Made by a program: the position numbers and the translations under genes
The notes under the pieces: model-generated
What the model was told of the DNA's origin: nothing
Databases searched by the model: none
The model's input: the letters and a program-made list of their open reading frames with translations, nothing else
Assembly: GCA_000433875.1 (NCBI GenBank)
Contig: HF993347.1
Span: 1 to 64,000, forward strand
Length of the DNA: 64,000 bases
Source of the DNA: Firmicutes bacterium CAG:884
Lineage (GTDB): Bacteria > Bacillota_I > Bacilli_A > RF39 > UBA660
Direction of reading: 5' to 3'
In this document: positions 1-9,850 of the stretch, one piece after another
Numbering within the stretch: the first letter of the stretch is position 1
Layout of the letters: each line of letters opens with the position of its first letter

Positions 1-334
1 ACTTCATATTTGATGGTAATTCCGTACTATTTAAAACAATATCATACCTTAATTTAACTTCTGAACCTTTGCTACTTACTTTTATGATAAAATCACCATA
101 ATCACCAGGTACAATTACCTTGCCTACGCCATTATGAACTTTTGCTGTATCATAAAGGTCAATATCAGAAAAAGTATTTTCATTATTATTTATTATCTTA
201 TAAACATTAAATGCAAATAATTTACTTCTAGTTGTAATGGTTCCTTTATAAGTGCTTGCATAATATGCAAAAACTCCTGATATAACTATCAAAAACGTTA
301 AAACAATTAAACCAATATAATTTTTTTTACTCAT
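1..334 (-). CDS. TasA/camelysin-like secreted protein, 3' end cut by window edge
   Basis: The open frame runs from ATG at 334 off the left edge (111 codons seen, no stop); a GGAAG-type ribosome site lies just upstream. It begins MSKKNYIGLIVLTFL with a hydrophobic signal segment ending near AYYAS. It then carries a P-G-D-Y-G-D-F-I-I-K-V motif equivalent to the A-P-G-S-x-G-S-F-D motif of the TasA-like proteins at 5435, 36154 and 36903. Known TasA/camelysin proteins are secreted fibre or matrix proteins processed by SipW-type signal peptidases. Assignment rests on this motif and layout only; the C-terminus is missing. Confidence 0.6.
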   Translation of the reverse strand, partial: MSKKNYIGLIVLTFLIVISGVFAYYASTYKGTITTRSKLFAFNVYKIINNNENTFSDIDLYDTAKVHNGVGKVIVPGDYGDFIIKVSSKGSEVKLRYDIVLNSTELPSNMK

Positions 335-537
335 AAAACTACTTCCAATCTTTTTTACACACTAAAAAAACACTAATGATTATCTTACTACTAATAATAA
401 AATGTGTTTTTGGTAATACTTATGTATAAGCACAACATTTTATTAACACTCCTACTATCAATAAAATTATACAATACTTATTAACATTTTTCAAGATATT
501 TATCTTCAAAAACCAAAACAAAAAGATTATATATTAT

Positions 538-1380
538 CTATATAATCCCTTTGCGCTTTAAACCATAAAATGCACCCAAACAAACAAGTATGCTAACAAC
601 AATTATATAAGGTAAATTACTAGTTTTATTTTGAAGTTCTAAAAAAGCACCAGTACTAGGATAATCAAACTTAAGTAAAGCATACTCCGTACTTATCTTG
701 CTTAAAGTATTTGTTTCATAACTATTTTCTTCATTAGCTGGAGTAGTACTAGTAGAATCATAAAAATCAAACCTATTTGTATAAACACTATCTTCATATG
801 GTTTAAAATAATACAAAGTTTTATACTTATCCTTAACACCATTAGGATTTGAACTCAAATCAATATTTAATAACTTAGCAAGTTGCTCTTCAACCGAAAG
901 TTCACCACTCAAATTATCTTTTGTATTAATCCAAGCTCCATTATCAGTTGTTCTATAATAAACCTCCATAATCGGATTCTTTACAGTAAAAGATAACCCC
1001 TCTTTTCTAGCAGTATCATTCGGCATAACCGTTTCCGTTAAACTATTACCAAACATTCCTCCAGCATAACCAACAAAAACATTTGAACTTATATTTTTAA
1101 ACTTGCCATTAGGATCAGGTACAACCGTTACCTTAATATCACCAAATATTTTTAAATAATCATTTGACTTTTGTTTAAGCGCAAAATTTAACTGTTCTGA
1201 ACTAAAATTAGTAACATCACCCAAATAATCAATCTTAAAAATATATCTATCATTGCTGTAGCTCCTACTAGATGTTGTAATACTATTATTTAAATATTCA
1301 ATCTTTAATTCATTAAGTGAATCCGCACCATATACATTTATACTTAATAAACATATAACTAACAAAAATAACTTCTTCAT
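538..1380 (-). CDS. Secreted membrane-anchored protein of unknown function
   Basis: 280 residues. The first 18 or so form a signal peptide (MKKLFLLVICLLSINVYG, then ADS). The bulk is a polar, Ser/Thr/Asn-rich ectodomain. A C-terminal hydrophobic helix (about residues 254-274) is followed by a short basic tail, so the protein should be held on the outer face of the membrane. An LPY sequence just before the helix recalls a sortase signal, but the following T-G is missing. It sits between a TasA-like gene and a divergent amidase gene. No family was recognised. Confidence 0.6.
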   Translation of the reverse strand: MKKLFLLVICLLSINVYGADSLNELKIEYLNNSITTSSRSYSNDRYIFKIDYLGDVTNFSSEQLNFALKQKSNDYLKIFGDIKVTVVPDPNGKFKNISSNVFVGYAGGMFGNSLTETVMPNDTARKEGLSFTVKNPIMEVYYRTTDNGAWINTKDNLSGELSVEEQLAKLLNIDLSSNPNGVKDKYKTLYYFKPYEDSVYTNRFDFYDSTSTTPANEENSYETNTLSKISTEYALLKFDYPSTGAFLELQNKTSNLPYIIVVSILVCLGAFYGLKRKGII

Positions 1381-1477
1381 ATTTCCCCCTTCATTAAATA
1401 TTATGATAACAAAATAAAACTATATCTTTTTTTACAAAATAATAGTATAATAAATATTAATTGTAGAAAGGGTTAAT

Positions 1478-2695
1478 ATGAAAAAGATATTCTTAATAAT
1501 TATTATAGTAATAATATTATTGGCTTTCCGTGATATAAATAACACTTATAATAAATTATATACAAAAGTGGAAGATGAAATAGTATACATTGATGAATTA
1601 TATACATATGGTAGATACCTTAATATTAAAGGACACTCTAATTTTGAATTAAACAATCCTGAATTAATTCTTTTAAATAATAAATTAGATGAAAAAAATT
1701 ATAAATTAAATTCAAATGAAAATTTTTTTTATATAACAGACAAAATAAATGATGGCATCAATTTAGAAACAATTAATGAATCATATACAATACTAATCAA
1801 AAATAATGAAAAATTTTATACTCTTAAAAATGAAACAAATTATCAAGAAACAGAATATTATTCATTATCAAAACAAAATAAAACTAACCATATAACTTTA
1901 TTGTTTGAAACCTTTAAAGATAAACCATTTCTAAAATTAAAACTCAAAAACATTGATACACCAGATAATATATATGATATTGTTATTGATCCTGGACACG
2001 GTGGTGGTGATGTAGGAGCAGTTAATGGTAATATCTATGAATCAAATATTAATCTAAGTATATCATTAAAGTTAAAACAAAAATTAAAAAATAATGGTTT
2101 TAAAGTTAAACTTACAAGAGAGAATAATACCAATATAAGCCCATATGGAAAACAAGGAAGAGCTACGCTTCCATATGAAACAAAAGCTAAACTATTCTTA
2201 TCAGTTCACGTCAATAGTGCACCTAGTTCTATAATAAAAGGTGGTATTGAAGTATATGCAGCACCTAATATGAATTATGATTTTGCTTATAATATTGCTG
2301 ATAAAATAAGGCAATATGCAAACACAACATTCTCACCACTTCAAACATATAAAATTAAAAATGGTGTTTATGTTAAAACATTATCTAATTATGATATTGA
2401 ATCATCCAAAAAAGAAGCAAAGCAAAATGGATACAAATATTATGAAAATATTACAACAAATACTCCTTGGTATTTTTATAATCGTGAAACCGGAGGTTAT
2501 ATGACAGGAGCATATATGGATGGAAGAAATAAAGCTTATCCCAAAAATGATTATTATAATTCAAATATGGGAATTGAAAGCTATTTACTAGAACTAGGAT
2601 ATATAAATTGCAAAAATGATTTTAACAATTTATTAAATAATCAAGATGGTTATGTAACCGGGATAGTAAAAGCCTTAACAGAAAATCTAAAGTGA
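1478..2695 (+). CDS. N-acetylmuramoyl-L-alanine amidase (Amidase_3), membrane anchored
   Basis: 405 residues with an N-terminal signal anchor (about 3-16), an unassigned extracellular segment to about 160, then an Amidase_3 catalytic domain. The zinc ligands expected for the AmiC/CwlB/CwlD family are visible: H174 in DPGHGG, E188 in YESN, H244 in SVHVNS, and the catalytic glutamate E372 in LLELGY. It should cut the bond between muramic acid and the stem peptide in the wall. Ribosome site AAAGGG lies before ATG 1478. The N-terminal segment does not look like a known wall-binding repeat. The family is clear; the biological role (division, spore or turnover) is not. Confidence 0.9.
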   Translation: MKKIFLIIIIVIILLAFRDINNTYNKLYTKVEDEIVYIDELYTYGRYLNIKGHSNFELNNPELILLNNKLDEKNYKLNSNENFFYITDKINDGINLETINESYTILIKNNEKFYTLKNETNYQETEYYSLSKQNKTNHITLLFETFKDKPFLKLKLKNIDTPDNIYDIVIDPGHGGGDVGAVNGNIYESNINLSISLKLKQKLKNNGFKVKLTRENNTNISPYGKQGRATLPYETKAKLFLSVHVNSAPSSIIKGGIEVYAAPNMNYDFAYNIADKIRQYANTTFSPLQTYKIKNGVYVKTLSNYDIESSKKEAKQNGYKYYENITTNTPWYFYNRETGGYMTGAYMDGRNKAYPKNDYYNSNMGIESYLLELGYINCKNDFNNLLNNQDGYVTGIVKALTENLK

Positions 2696-2712
2696 TGAAA
2701 ATCACTTTTTTT
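2690..2712 (+). terminator. Rho-independent terminator of the amidase gene
   Basis: AAGTGAT / ATCACTT stem with a GAAA loop, followed by a run of T. The 5' arm includes the amidase stop codon. Confidence 0.8.
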
Positions 2713-2714
2713 AC

Positions 2715-2742
2715 CATAAAAAAGCATTAGCATTTAGCTAAT
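2715..2742 (-). terminator. Terminator of the minus-strand gene at 2746
   Basis: Six-base stem ATTAGC / GCTAAT (2726-2731 and 2737-2742); read on the minus strand it is followed by GC then T6. It faces the amidase terminator, as expected between convergent genes. Confidence 0.65.
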
Positions 2743-2745
2743 ACA

Positions 2746-3498
2746 TTAAACTGCGCCTAATTTCCCATTACTATATTTAAGTAAATAATCACCATTCGTT
2801 GTTAAACAAAGAACTAATTCGCCATCATATACATAAAGTCTTAAATCATCAATACTCTTTGCATTACCTAAACCAATTGACTGAGCATTTTCATTATATG
2901 CATCAACAAATACATTTTCATCGTTAGATGCATTAAATAACTCTAATATTTCACTATTGGACATTACTTTTTTAGTTTCTTTATTTATAGTATATCCTAA
3001 ATATGAAGTGCTACCACCACCACACATAGTTATATGCATTTCTTCAATAACAACTGATAAATACTTATCATTTTCAGATATAATATATCTCAAAGGTGAA
3101 ACAGTATTCTCACCGCCATATAATTTACCATTTTTATTTATAGTGATTTGACACATAGGGGTTTCACTAACTTCTTTTGTATAATTAGAATCTATAAATG
3201 AATATACATCTTGATATACCTTTAAAATTTCACTATTTACTTTTCTTATTTCTTTACTATTAATATTAATAACAGGATAAGCAAATATAATCTCACTACT
3301 AATAATTTCAAGATCACTTTTTCCAGTATATAATACCTTATCACCTAATTTTTTAATACTATACAATTCTTTTGATTCAATATTATCATTAGGTTTATTA
3401 TTTATAACTTTATCATAAACAATAAATCCAACTAATCCTAAAACAATTAAAATCAGTATAACAATGCATACAATTAATCCAGTATTTTTCTTTTTCAT
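2746..3498 (-). CDS. Membrane-anchored protein resembling RsiV/PdaC (DUF3298/DUF4163)
   Basis: About 250 residues from ATG 3498, chosen because GGAGG lies 6 bases upstream; an in-frame longer start at 3531 lacks a ribosome site. It has one N-terminal transmembrane helix (about residues 8-31) and an extracellular domain. The order of elements (a YPVININS segment, then LRYIISENDKYLSVVIEE, a GGGSTS turn, then a YTIN..TKKVMSNSEILELF stretch) resembles the DUF4163/DUF3298 domains of PdaC and RsiV, where the turn is usually GGAH. The family call is from memory of the pattern. It could be an anti-sigma factor-like sensor or a simple envelope protein. Confidence 0.5.
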   Translation of the reverse strand: MKKKNTGLIVCIVILILIVLGLVGFIVYDKVINNKPNDNIESKELYSIKKLGDKVLYTGKSDLEIISSEIIFAYPVININSKEIRKVNSEILKVYQDVYSFIDSNYTKEVSETPMCQITINKNGKLYGGENTVSPLRYIISENDKYLSVVIEEMHITMCGGGSTSYLGYTINKETKKVMSNSEILELFNASNDENVFVDAYNENAQSIGLGNAKSIDDLRLYVYDGELVLCLTTNGDYLLKYSNGKLGAV

Positions 3499-3573
3499 AA
3501 TTCCTCCAACCTTACAATATAATTGTATCATAAAAGTTTAAAAATATATACATTTTTTTACATAAAATTAATC

Positions 3574-3599
3574 ATTATAAAAAGCTACTTAGTAGCTTT
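3574..3599 (-). terminator. Terminator of the acyltransferase pair
   Basis: AAAGCTAC / GTAGCTTT stem (3581-3588 and 3592-3599) overlapping the stop codon of the gene at 3585, followed on the minus strand by a short T-rich stretch. Confidence 0.6.
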
Positions 3600-4181
3600 C
3601 AAATTTTCTTCCTTTAAAGATTTAATAACATTAAACAACTTATCATTAGCTTCCTCTAAAGTCATATCCGTAACCTTAAAAGGCTCACCAAATCTAACCA
3701 TTAAATTACCACCTTTTTCATATTTACCCGTAACAGCAAAAGGAACAATCGTTGCATCCGTTTTCTTAGCCATTGATACAGCACCATATTTAAAAGGTAA
3801 AAGGAAAGCATCAGTCTTATTTCTAGTTCCCTCAGGGAAAATACCAATCGCCCCACCCTTTTTTAAAATAGAAATTGCCTTTTCTTTAGCCTTTTTAGCC
3901 TCTTCATGATTTTCACGATCTACACTAATACATCCAACCATTCTAAAAAACCATCTTGTTTTAAAACTATCAAAATATTCCTTTTTAGCCATATAATGAA
4001 CAACACGAGGTATTTCAAATAAAGGACCACATTGATCTAAAACATGCATATGATTACCACACAAAACAATTGGCCCTTCTTTAGGAACAACCTCAGCATT
4101 CAAAACCGTAGGATCACACTTTTTATAAAAAATAGGCTTTAATATCTTTTTCGCTAATTTATAACCAAAATCACTCATCAT
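3585..4181 (-). CDS. plsC: 1-acyl-sn-glycerol-3-phosphate acyltransferase, copy 2
   Basis: 198 residues, normal length for bacterial PlsC. The catalytic NHx4D motif is present as NHMHVLD and the phosphate-binding motif as FPEGTRN. It should acylate lysophosphatidic acid to phosphatidic acid at the membrane face. An AAGGAG site precedes ATG 4181. Its start overlaps the end of the second PlsC-like gene (4171-4746) by 11 bases, so the pair is probably translationally coupled. The two proteins are clearly related but diverged, which fits duplication with different acyl or substrate preference (inference). Confidence 0.85.
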   Translation of the reverse strand: MMSDFGYKLAKKILKPIFYKKCDPTVLNAEVVPKEGPIVLCGNHMHVLDQCGPLFEIPRVVHYMAKKEYFDSFKTRWFFRMVGCISVDRENHEEAKKAKEKAISILKKGGAIGIFPEGTRNKTDAFLLPFKYGAVSMAKKTDATIVPFAVTGKYEKGGNLMVRFGEPFKVTDMTLEEANDKLFNVIKSLKEENLKATK

Positions 4182-4746
4182 ATTCTCCTTTTAATAATTT
4201 ACTAACCTTTTCCATTAAAATCTTATTCTCTTTTTCTAAATCATTACTTACCTTATATGGTTTGCCAAAAGTAATAGTCAAACCACCAAACATCCTATAC
4301 CTACCAGTAATAGAAAACGGAACAATATAAGCATTAGTACAACTAGCCATCTTTACCGCACCATATTTAAAAGGCATAATCAATTTATCAGTCTTATTAG
4401 TAGTACCCTCTGGAAATATACCAATAACCTTATTTTGATTTAAAAACCCTATTGCATCCTCTAAAGCCTTAGGATTTTTATTTTTACGATCAACCGGAAT
4501 AATACCCATTCCATTAAAAAACCACTTCATTTTCGTATCCAATAATTCTTTTTTAGCAAGAAAATGAATAACCCTATTTGTTGAACACACTAAAGAAGCA
4601 CAATCAAAATTAGACTTATGATTACCAGCTAAAACGACACTAGCATTTTTAGGAATATTTTTCCTATTTTTATATCTTGGCATAAAAAGCAAGTAAAAAA
4701 TAGGCGTTCCTAATATCTTAACAATCCAATATAAAATATAACTCAT
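4171..4746 (-). CDS. plsC: 1-acyl-sn-glycerol-3-phosphate acyltransferase, copy 1
   Basis: 191 residues. NHx4D motif as NHKSNFD and FPEGT motif as FPEGTTNK are both intact, so it should be active. A hydrophobic N-terminus (ILYWIVKILGTPIFYLLF) would lie in or on the membrane. It is first of the tandem pair and follows the hemolysin III-family gene by only 4 bases, so the three genes at 3585-5395 probably form one operon. Substrate preference cannot be read from sequence. Confidence 0.85.
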   Translation of the reverse strand: MSYILYWIVKILGTPIFYLLFMPRYKNRKNIPKNASVVLAGNHKSNFDCASLVCSTNRVIHFLAKKELLDTKMKWFFNGMGIIPVDRKNKNPKALEDAIGFLNQNKVIGIFPEGTTNKTDKLIMPFKYGAVKMASCTNAYIVPFSITGRYRMFGGLTITFGKPYKVSNDLEKENKILMEKVSKLLKGEYDE

Positions 4747-4750
4747 ACAA

Positions 4751-5395
4751 TCACCTTATAACATATAAAAATATACTAAAAAAATGAAATATACTACCAG
4801 CTAAAACTAATAAATGAAATATTGAATGCATATATTTTATCTTTTTACCAAGTCTATAAAATAAAGCACCAATAGTATAAAAAACACCACCAAGAATTAA
4901 ATATAAAGTTCCATAAAAGCCGATTGAATTATAAACATCATTAAAAGAAAAAATTATTATCCAGCCCATTAAAATATAAGAAATAAGAGAAACATTTTTA
5001 AATTTTTCTAAATTAATCGAATTAAATACAATTCCAAGAATTGATAAACCAAGAAGAATTCCCCATAAAGTCCATCCCTTAGATCCACCAATACTAACAA
5101 GTAAATATGGCATATATGTACCAAAAATAAGCAAATAAATCGAATCATGATCAAGAACACGAAAAACTTTTTTAGCCTTTATTCTTGGTGAAAAACTATG
5201 ATATAAACAAGAAATTAAATATAAAATAATTAAAGTTATACCATATATAGCTGAAGAAACTATTGTTATCGGATTCTTTGAAAAAACAACTGATAGAACT
5301 AAAGCAGCAATTCCAAGTAAAGCACCAATTCCGTGTGAAATTGAACTAACCAATTCTTCCCCTAAACTATATTCCGGTATTTCAATCTTACTCAT
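4751..5395 (-). CDS. hlyIII: Hemolysin III / PAQR-family membrane protein
   Basis: About 214 residues. I chose ATG 5395 because GGAGG lies 5 bases upstream; the longer in-frame ATG at 5407 overlaps that site. Seven hydrophobic segments are visible. The HlyIII/PAQR signatures are present: an early SISHGIGALLG stretch, CLYHSFSP after the third helix, the DHDSIYLLIFGTY stretch, and a last-helix HSIFHLLVLAGSIFHF stretch with spaced histidines that could bind metal. Members are linked to membrane homeostasis; the hemolysin name reflects the first member only. It leads a probable lipid operon with two plsC genes. Confidence 0.85.
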   Translation of the reverse strand: MSKIEIPEYSLGEELVSSISHGIGALLGIAALVLSVVFSKNPITIVSSAIYGITLIILYLISCLYHSFSPRIKAKKVFRVLDHDSIYLLIFGTYMPYLLVSIGGSKGWTLWGILLGLSILGIVFNSINLEKFKNVSLISYILMGWIIIFSFNDVYNSIGFYGTLYLILGGVFYTIGALFYRLGKKIKYMHSIFHLLVLAGSIFHFFSIFLYVIR

Positions 5396-5410
5396 AAAAA
5401 CCTCCATAAT

Positions 5411-5436
5411 AATTAAAGACTCAAATCTGAGTCTTT
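5411..5436 (-). terminator. Hairpin terminator after the TasA-like gene
   Basis: Nine-base stem AAAGACTCA / TGAGTCTTT (5415-5423, 5428-5436) with a 4-base loop; the T tract on the minus strand is short. It overlaps the stop codon at 5435. Confidence 0.6.
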
Positions 5437-5926
5437 ATGAAACAATCTGTTTACCAAACACATTAATTGAAAAACTAATATTTTGGCCAGACAACAAACC
5501 AGTATCATATTCCCACACCCAATATAATGTAACACTACTAGTAGTACCAGCAGCAATAGTTTGTTTAAGCGGAGAATCACTAGTTACTTGGACAGAATGA
5601 CTTTCATCAGCATATATTTTCATTCCCTCTAAACTTTTAGCAATATTAGGAGTAATAAAACACTCAATATCTGAAGTAGAACTACTTGCATTAAGAGAAA
5701 TAGCAAAAGAACCACTATCTCCAGGAGCAATATCATTTAAACTCTTAGTAAAACTTGAAGTACTACTATTAGCAGAAAAAGACCAATTCGCAACTGTTCC
5801 CGTTACATTATATGAATTACCTTTACTAAAATAAGAATAAGTTCCCGCAGATACTAAAGCAAGTCCAACAATAGACAAACAAATAACAAAATTATAAACA
5901 CTTTTATGCTTTAAATTGTTCTCCAT
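5435..5926 (-). CDS. TasA/camelysin-like secreted fibre protein
   Basis: About 163 residues from ATG 5926 (GGAGG 5 bases upstream; the ATG at 5938 lies before that site). A signal segment IVGLALVSAGTYSYFS fits SipW-type substrates, and cleavage may follow the AGTYS region. The mature part has an A-N-W-S-F strand, the I-A-P-G-D-S-G-S-F motif and a late Y-W-V-W-E-Y motif, all shared with the proteins at 36154 and 36903. It should be an extracellular beta-sandwich matrix subunit. It stands apart from the SipW operon at 33-37 kb, so processing in trans by that peptidase is likely (inference). Confidence 0.7.
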   Translation of the reverse strand: MENNLKHKSVYNFVICLSIVGLALVSAGTYSYFSKGNSYNVTGTVANWSFSANSSTSSFTKSLNDIAPGDSGSFAISLNASSSTSDIECFITPNIAKSLEGMKIYADESHSVQVTSDSPLKQTIAAGTTSSVTLYWVWEYDTGLLSGQNISFSINVFGKQIVS

Positions 5927-5992
5927 ACTATCCTCCATATCATCACTAATATCATTTTACTATAATATTTCTCTTTTTTCAATATTTTTTCA

Positions 5993-6017
5993 CAAAAAAA
6001 AGGAAGTTTCCTTCCTT
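5993..6017 (-). terminator. Terminator of tuf
   Basis: AAGGAAG / CTTCCTT stem (6000-6006 and 6011-6017) overlapping the tuf stop codon; the minus strand continues with a T run. Confidence 0.8.
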
Positions 6018-7200
6018 ATTTAATAATTTCTGATACGTTACCAGCACCAACTGTTCTTCCACCTTCACGGATAGAGAACTTAGTACCATTTTCAATAGCG
6101 ATTGGTGCGATTAATTCTACTGTGAATTCAACATTATCACCTGGCATAACCATTTCTGTACCTTGTGGTAACTCAATTACACCTGTAACATCTGTAGTTC
6201 TGAAATAGAATTGTGGACGGTAATTTGTGAAGAATGGAGTATGACGTCCGCCTTCTTCTTTAGATAGAACGTATACAGTAGCTTTGAATTTAGTATGTGG
6301 AGTAACTGAACCTGGTTTAGCAAGTACTTGTCCTCTTTCAACTTCTTCACGAGAAATACCACGTAATAGAACACCAGCATTATCTCCAGCTTCTGCATAA
6401 TCTAGTTGTTTACGGAACATTTCAATTCCTGTAACAACAGTCTTCTTAGTAGGTTTAATACCAACAATTTCAACTTCATCATTAAGTTTTAATTGACCTC
6501 TTTCAACACGGCCTGTAACAACAGTTCCACGACCAGTAATTGTAAATACGTCTTCGATTGGCATTAAGAATGGTTTATCAGTATCACGAACAGGAGTTTC
6601 GATCCAATTATCAACAGCATCCATTAACTCGTCGATCTTCTTGCCCCATTCTTCATCGCCCTCAAGAGCCTTTAGAGCAGATCCACGGATTATAGGAGTG
6701 TTGTCTCCATCGTATCCATATTCAGTTAATAATTCACGGATTTCCATTTCAACTAAATCTAATAATTCAGCATCATCAACCATATCGCATTTATTCATAA
6801 ATACAACCATACGAGGTACACCAACTTGACGAGCAAGTAAGATGTGTTCACGAGTTTGAGCCATAGGTCCATCTGTTGCAGCAATAACTAGAATAGCACC
6901 ATCCATTTGAGCAGCACCTGTGATCATGTTTTTAACATAGTCAGCGTGTCCAGGACAGTCAACGTGAGCATAGTGACGTTTTTCAGTACTATATTCAATG
7001 TGTGCAGTATTAATAGTAATACCACGTTCCCTTTCTTCTGGTGCTTTATCGATATTAGCAAAATCTACTTTTTCATTACCATATTTACCAGCTAAACGAG
7101 CAGAAATAGCAGCTGTTAAAGTAGTTTTACCATGGTCTACGTGTCCAATTGTACCAATGTTAACATGTGGTTTTGAACGATCAAATTTTTGTTTTGCCAT
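6016..7200 (-). CDS. tuf: Elongation factor Tu
   Basis: 394 residues, full length. GTPase motifs GHVDHGKT (G1), RGITI (G2), DCPGHAD (G3), NKCD (G4) and SALKA (G5) are all present, followed by the two beta-barrel domains ending in [11 protein letters not shown]. It brings aminoacyl-tRNA to the ribosome. AAAGGAGG precedes the ATG. It is last in the str order but separated from fusA by 72 bases that hold its own promoter, and it ends in a strong terminator. No second tuf copy is in the window. Confidence 0.99.
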   Translation of the reverse strand: MAKQKFDRSKPHVNIGTIGHVDHGKTTLTAAISARLAGKYGNEKVDFANIDKAPEERERGITINTAHIEYSTEKRHYAHVDCPGHADYVKNMITGAAQMDGAILVIAATDGPMAQTREHILLARQVGVPRMVVFMNKCDMVDDAELLDLVEMEIRELLTEYGYDGDNTPIIRGSALKALEGDEEWGKKIDELMDAVDNWIETPVRDTDKPFLMPIEDVFTITGRGTVVTGRVERGQLKLNDEVEIVGIKPTKKTVVTGIEMFRKQLDYAEAGDNAGVLLRGISREEVERGQVLAKPGSVTPHTKFKATVYVLSKEEGGRHTPFFTNYRPQFYFRTTDVTGVIELPQGTEMVMPGDNVEFTVELIAPIAIENGTKFSIREGGRTVGAGNVSEIIK

Positions 7201-7233
7201 AATATTTTTTCCTCCTTTTAAATATACAATATT

Positions 7234-7262
7234 ATTTTATATTAATAAGCACAAAATAGCAA
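7234..7262 (-). promoter_or_regulatory. Probable tuf promoter
   Basis: On the minus strand, TTGCTA (7262-7257), 17 bases, then TAAAAT (7239-7234), close to the sigma-A consensus. It lies between the fusA stop and the tuf ribosome site, giving tuf expression independent of the str operon. Confidence 0.6.
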
Positions 7263-7272
7263 CCCTTTTTAA

Positions 7273-9345
7273 TTAATTTCCACTATTTTTCTTAATAATA
7301 TCTTCAGCAATATTTCTAGGTACTTCTTCATAATGATCAAATACCATTGAGAAATTACCTCTACCTTGAGTGTTAGATCTTAAGCTTGTAGCATATCCAA
7401 ACATCTCTGAAAGTGGTACCATTGCATCAATAGCAAGAGCATTTCCTCTTGATTCTTGACCAAGTGGTCTTCCACGACGACTTGTAATGTCACCCATTAC
7501 ATTTCCTAGATATTCATCAGGTACAACAACTTGTACTTTCATAATAGGTTCTAGAATAACAGGTTTACATTTATTTTTAATTTCTTTAACTGCTAAACTT
7601 GCAGCAACTTTAAATGCAGCTTCACTAGAGTCTACTTCATGATAAGATCCATCAAATAATGTAGCTTTAACATCAACCATTGGGTATCCAGCTAAAACAC
7701 CACCCTTTAATGCTTCTTGTAAACCTTTATCAGTTACAGGTATGTATTCACGAGGAACTACACCACCAACAACTGCATCAACAAATTCATATCCTTTATC
7801 TGGATTTGGTTCAAAACGAACCCATACATGACCATATTGTCCACGACCACCAGATTGTTTAATATACTTACCTTCACATTCACCAAGTTGAGTGATTGTT
7901 TCACGATAAGATACTTGTGGTTTACCAATATTAGCTTCTACACCAAATTCTCTTTTCATACGATCAACAATTATATCTAGATGAAGTTCACCCATACCAG
8001 CTATAATAGTCTGACCAGTCTCAACATCAGTTCTAGCTCTAAATGTTGGATCTTCTTCAGCTAACTTTTGTAAAGCAAGTCCCATTTTATCTTGATCTGC
8101 TTTTGATTTTGGTTCAACAGCAAGTTCAATAACTGGTTCTGGGAAGTTCATAGATTCAAGAATTATTGGATTCTTTTCATCACATAATGTGTTACCAGTA
8201 GTTGTATTTTTTAATCCAACAGCAGCAACGATATCACCAGCATAAACATCAGTTATTTCAGTTCTATTGTTAGCATGCATTTGAAGTAAACGACCAACTC
8301 TTTCTTTTACACCTTTTGATGAGTTAAGAATATATGATCCAGCAGATAAATGTCCACTATATACTCTGAAGAATGTTAATTTACCAACAAATGGATCTGT
8401 CATAATCTTAAATGCTAACGCTCTAAATGGAGCATTATCATCAGCATGAACAACTATTTCATTACCATCTGTATCAGTACCTGTCATTGCTTCTACATCT
8501 GTAGGTGCTGGTAAGTAATCAATTACAGCATCAAGTAATAACTTAATACCCATATTACCTAAAGCAGTACCACATAATACTGGGAAGAAGTCAACTTCTA
8601 GAGTACCTTTTCTAATAGCTCTCTTGATTAATTCAACAGGAGCATCTCCTTCTTCAAGGTATTTTTCCATTAATTCATCATCATATACAGAAACAGCTTC
8701 AATTAATTCATTTCTCTTAATATGCGCAATTTCTTTTAAATCTTCTGGTATTTCAATTTCTTTAGCATCTTCAGCTTGCTCACCATCATAATGATAAGCT
8801 TTCATTGTTACTAAATCAATAACACCATTAAACTCATTTTCAGCTCCAATTGGCCATTCGATTGGTGCATAATTAACACCTAAACGCTCTTTGATTGAGT
8901 TTAAACTAAATTCAAAGTTGGCACCCATTTTATCCATCTTATTAGCGAATATCATACGAGGTACTTTGAATTCAGTAGCTTGACGCCAAACTGTTTCTGT
9001 TTGTGGTTCAACACCAGCTTGCGCATCAAGAAGTGCAACAGCACCATCAAGTACACGAAGGCTTCTTTCAACCTCTACTGTAAAATCTACGTGTCCTGGG
9101 GTATCAATTATATTAAAACGATATCCTTTCCAGAAGGCAGTTGTGGCAGCAGATGTAATTGTAATTCCACGTTCTTGTTCTTGTTCCATCCAGTCCATTT
9201 GTGAAGCACCATCATGTGTTTCACCAATTTTATGGATTTTTTTTGTATGGAATAATATTCTTTCAGTACAAGTAGTTTTACCTGCATCTATGTGAGCCAT
9301 TATTCCGATATTTCTAGTTTTTTCCAAACTATACTCACGAGCCAT
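7273..9345 (-). CDS. fusA: Elongation factor G
   Basis: 690 residues, full length. G motifs are seen: [21 protein letters not shown] and NKMD. Domains II-V follow, including the conserved [10 protein letters not shown] stretch and the C-terminal [15 protein letters not shown]. It drives translocation and, with RRF, ribosome recycling. AGGAGG lies just before the ATG, and rpsG ends 18 bases upstream, so it is co-transcribed with the ribosomal protein genes. Confidence 0.99.
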   Translation of the reverse strand: MAREYSLEKTRNIGIMAHIDAGKTTCTERILFHTKKIHKIGETHDGASQMDWMEQEQERGITITSAATTAFWKGYRFNIIDTPGHVDFTVEVERSLRVLDGAVALLDAQAGVEPQTETVWRQATEFKVPRMIFANKMDKMGANFEFSLNSIKERLGVNYAPIEWPIGAENEFNGVIDLVTMKAYHYDGEQAEDAKEIEIPEDLKEIAHIKRNELIEAVSVYDDELMEKYLEEGDAPVELIKRAIRKGTLEVDFFPVLCGTALGNMGIKLLLDAVIDYLPAPTDVEAMTGTDTDGNEIVVHADDNAPFRALAFKIMTDPFVGKLTFFRVYSGHLSAGSYILNSSKGVKERVGRLLQMHANNRTEITDVYAGDIVAAVGLKNTTTGNTLCDEKNPIILESMNFPEPVIELAVEPKSKADQDKMGLALQKLAEEDPTFRARTDVETGQTIIAGMGELHLDIIVDRMKREFGVEANIGKPQVSYRETITQLGECEGKYIKQSGGRGQYGHVWVRFEPNPDKGYEFVDAVVGGVVPREYIPVTDKGLQEALKGGVLAGYPMVDVKATLFDGSYHEVDSSEAAFKVAASLAVKEIKNKCKPVILEPIMKVQVVVPDEYLGNVMGDITSRRGRPLGQESRGNALAIDAMVPLSEMFGYATSLRSNTQGRGNFSMVFDHYEEVPRNIAEDIIKKNSGN

Positions 9346-9363
9346 AAATTATCCTCCTATATT

Positions 9364-9831
9364 TTACCAACGATAATGAGCGAATGCTTTATTAGCTTCG
9401 GCCATACGATGCATATCTTCACGCTTCTTAACAGCAGCTCCGACACCGTTTGATGCATCTATTATTTCATTTGCTAAATTTTCAGCCATTGTATGACCAT
9501 TTCTTAATCTAGCATAGTTAACTAACCATCTAAGTCCTAAAGCTTGACTTCTATCAGCTCTTACTTCAACTGGTACTTGATAATTAGCTCCACCAACTCT
9601 TCTTGATTTAACTTCAAGAGCAGGCTTAATATTTGCTAATGCTTTTTCAAATACTTCCATTGGTTCTTTATTAGTTTTTTCTTTTACCATTTCGAAAGCA
9701 TCATAAAGTATTGTTTGTGCAACACCTTTTTTACCATCGACCATAATAGTATTGATTAACTTAGTAACCAATTTAGAATTGTATATAGGATCAGCTAAAA
9801 CGTCTCTTTTAACAGCACGTCTTTTTCTCAT
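9364..9831 (-). CDS. rpsG: 30S ribosomal protein S7
   Basis: 155 residues, the usual length. Typical S7 start [19 protein letters not shown] and later blocks [11 protein letters not shown] and LRWLVNYAR are recognisable, ending KAFAHYRW. S7 nucleates the 30S head and contacts tRNA in the E site. It has a strong TAAGGAGG site and lies between rpsL and fusA in the conserved str order. Confidence 0.98.
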   Translation of the reverse strand: MRKRRAVKRDVLADPIYNSKLVTKLINTIMVDGKKGVAQTILYDAFEMVKEKTNKEPMEVFEKALANIKPALEVKSRRVGGANYQVPVEVRADRSQALGLRWLVNYARLRNGHTMAENLANEIIDASNGVGAAVKKREDMHRMAEANKAFAHYRW

Positions 9832-9850
9832 ATTCTATCCTCCTTACATT

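Noticed and set aside
335..537. Promoter search between the two genes at the left end
   Set aside because: TTGATA- and TATAAT-like strings occur but not at acceptable spacing; nothing was called.
3523..3909. Plus-strand 128-codon frame opposite plsC
   Set aside because: Fully antisense to a gene with intact catalytic motifs.
6016..9831. Several 60-90 codon frames opposite tuf, fusA and rpsG
   Set aside because: Codon-bias shadows of highly expressed genes with no independent signals.
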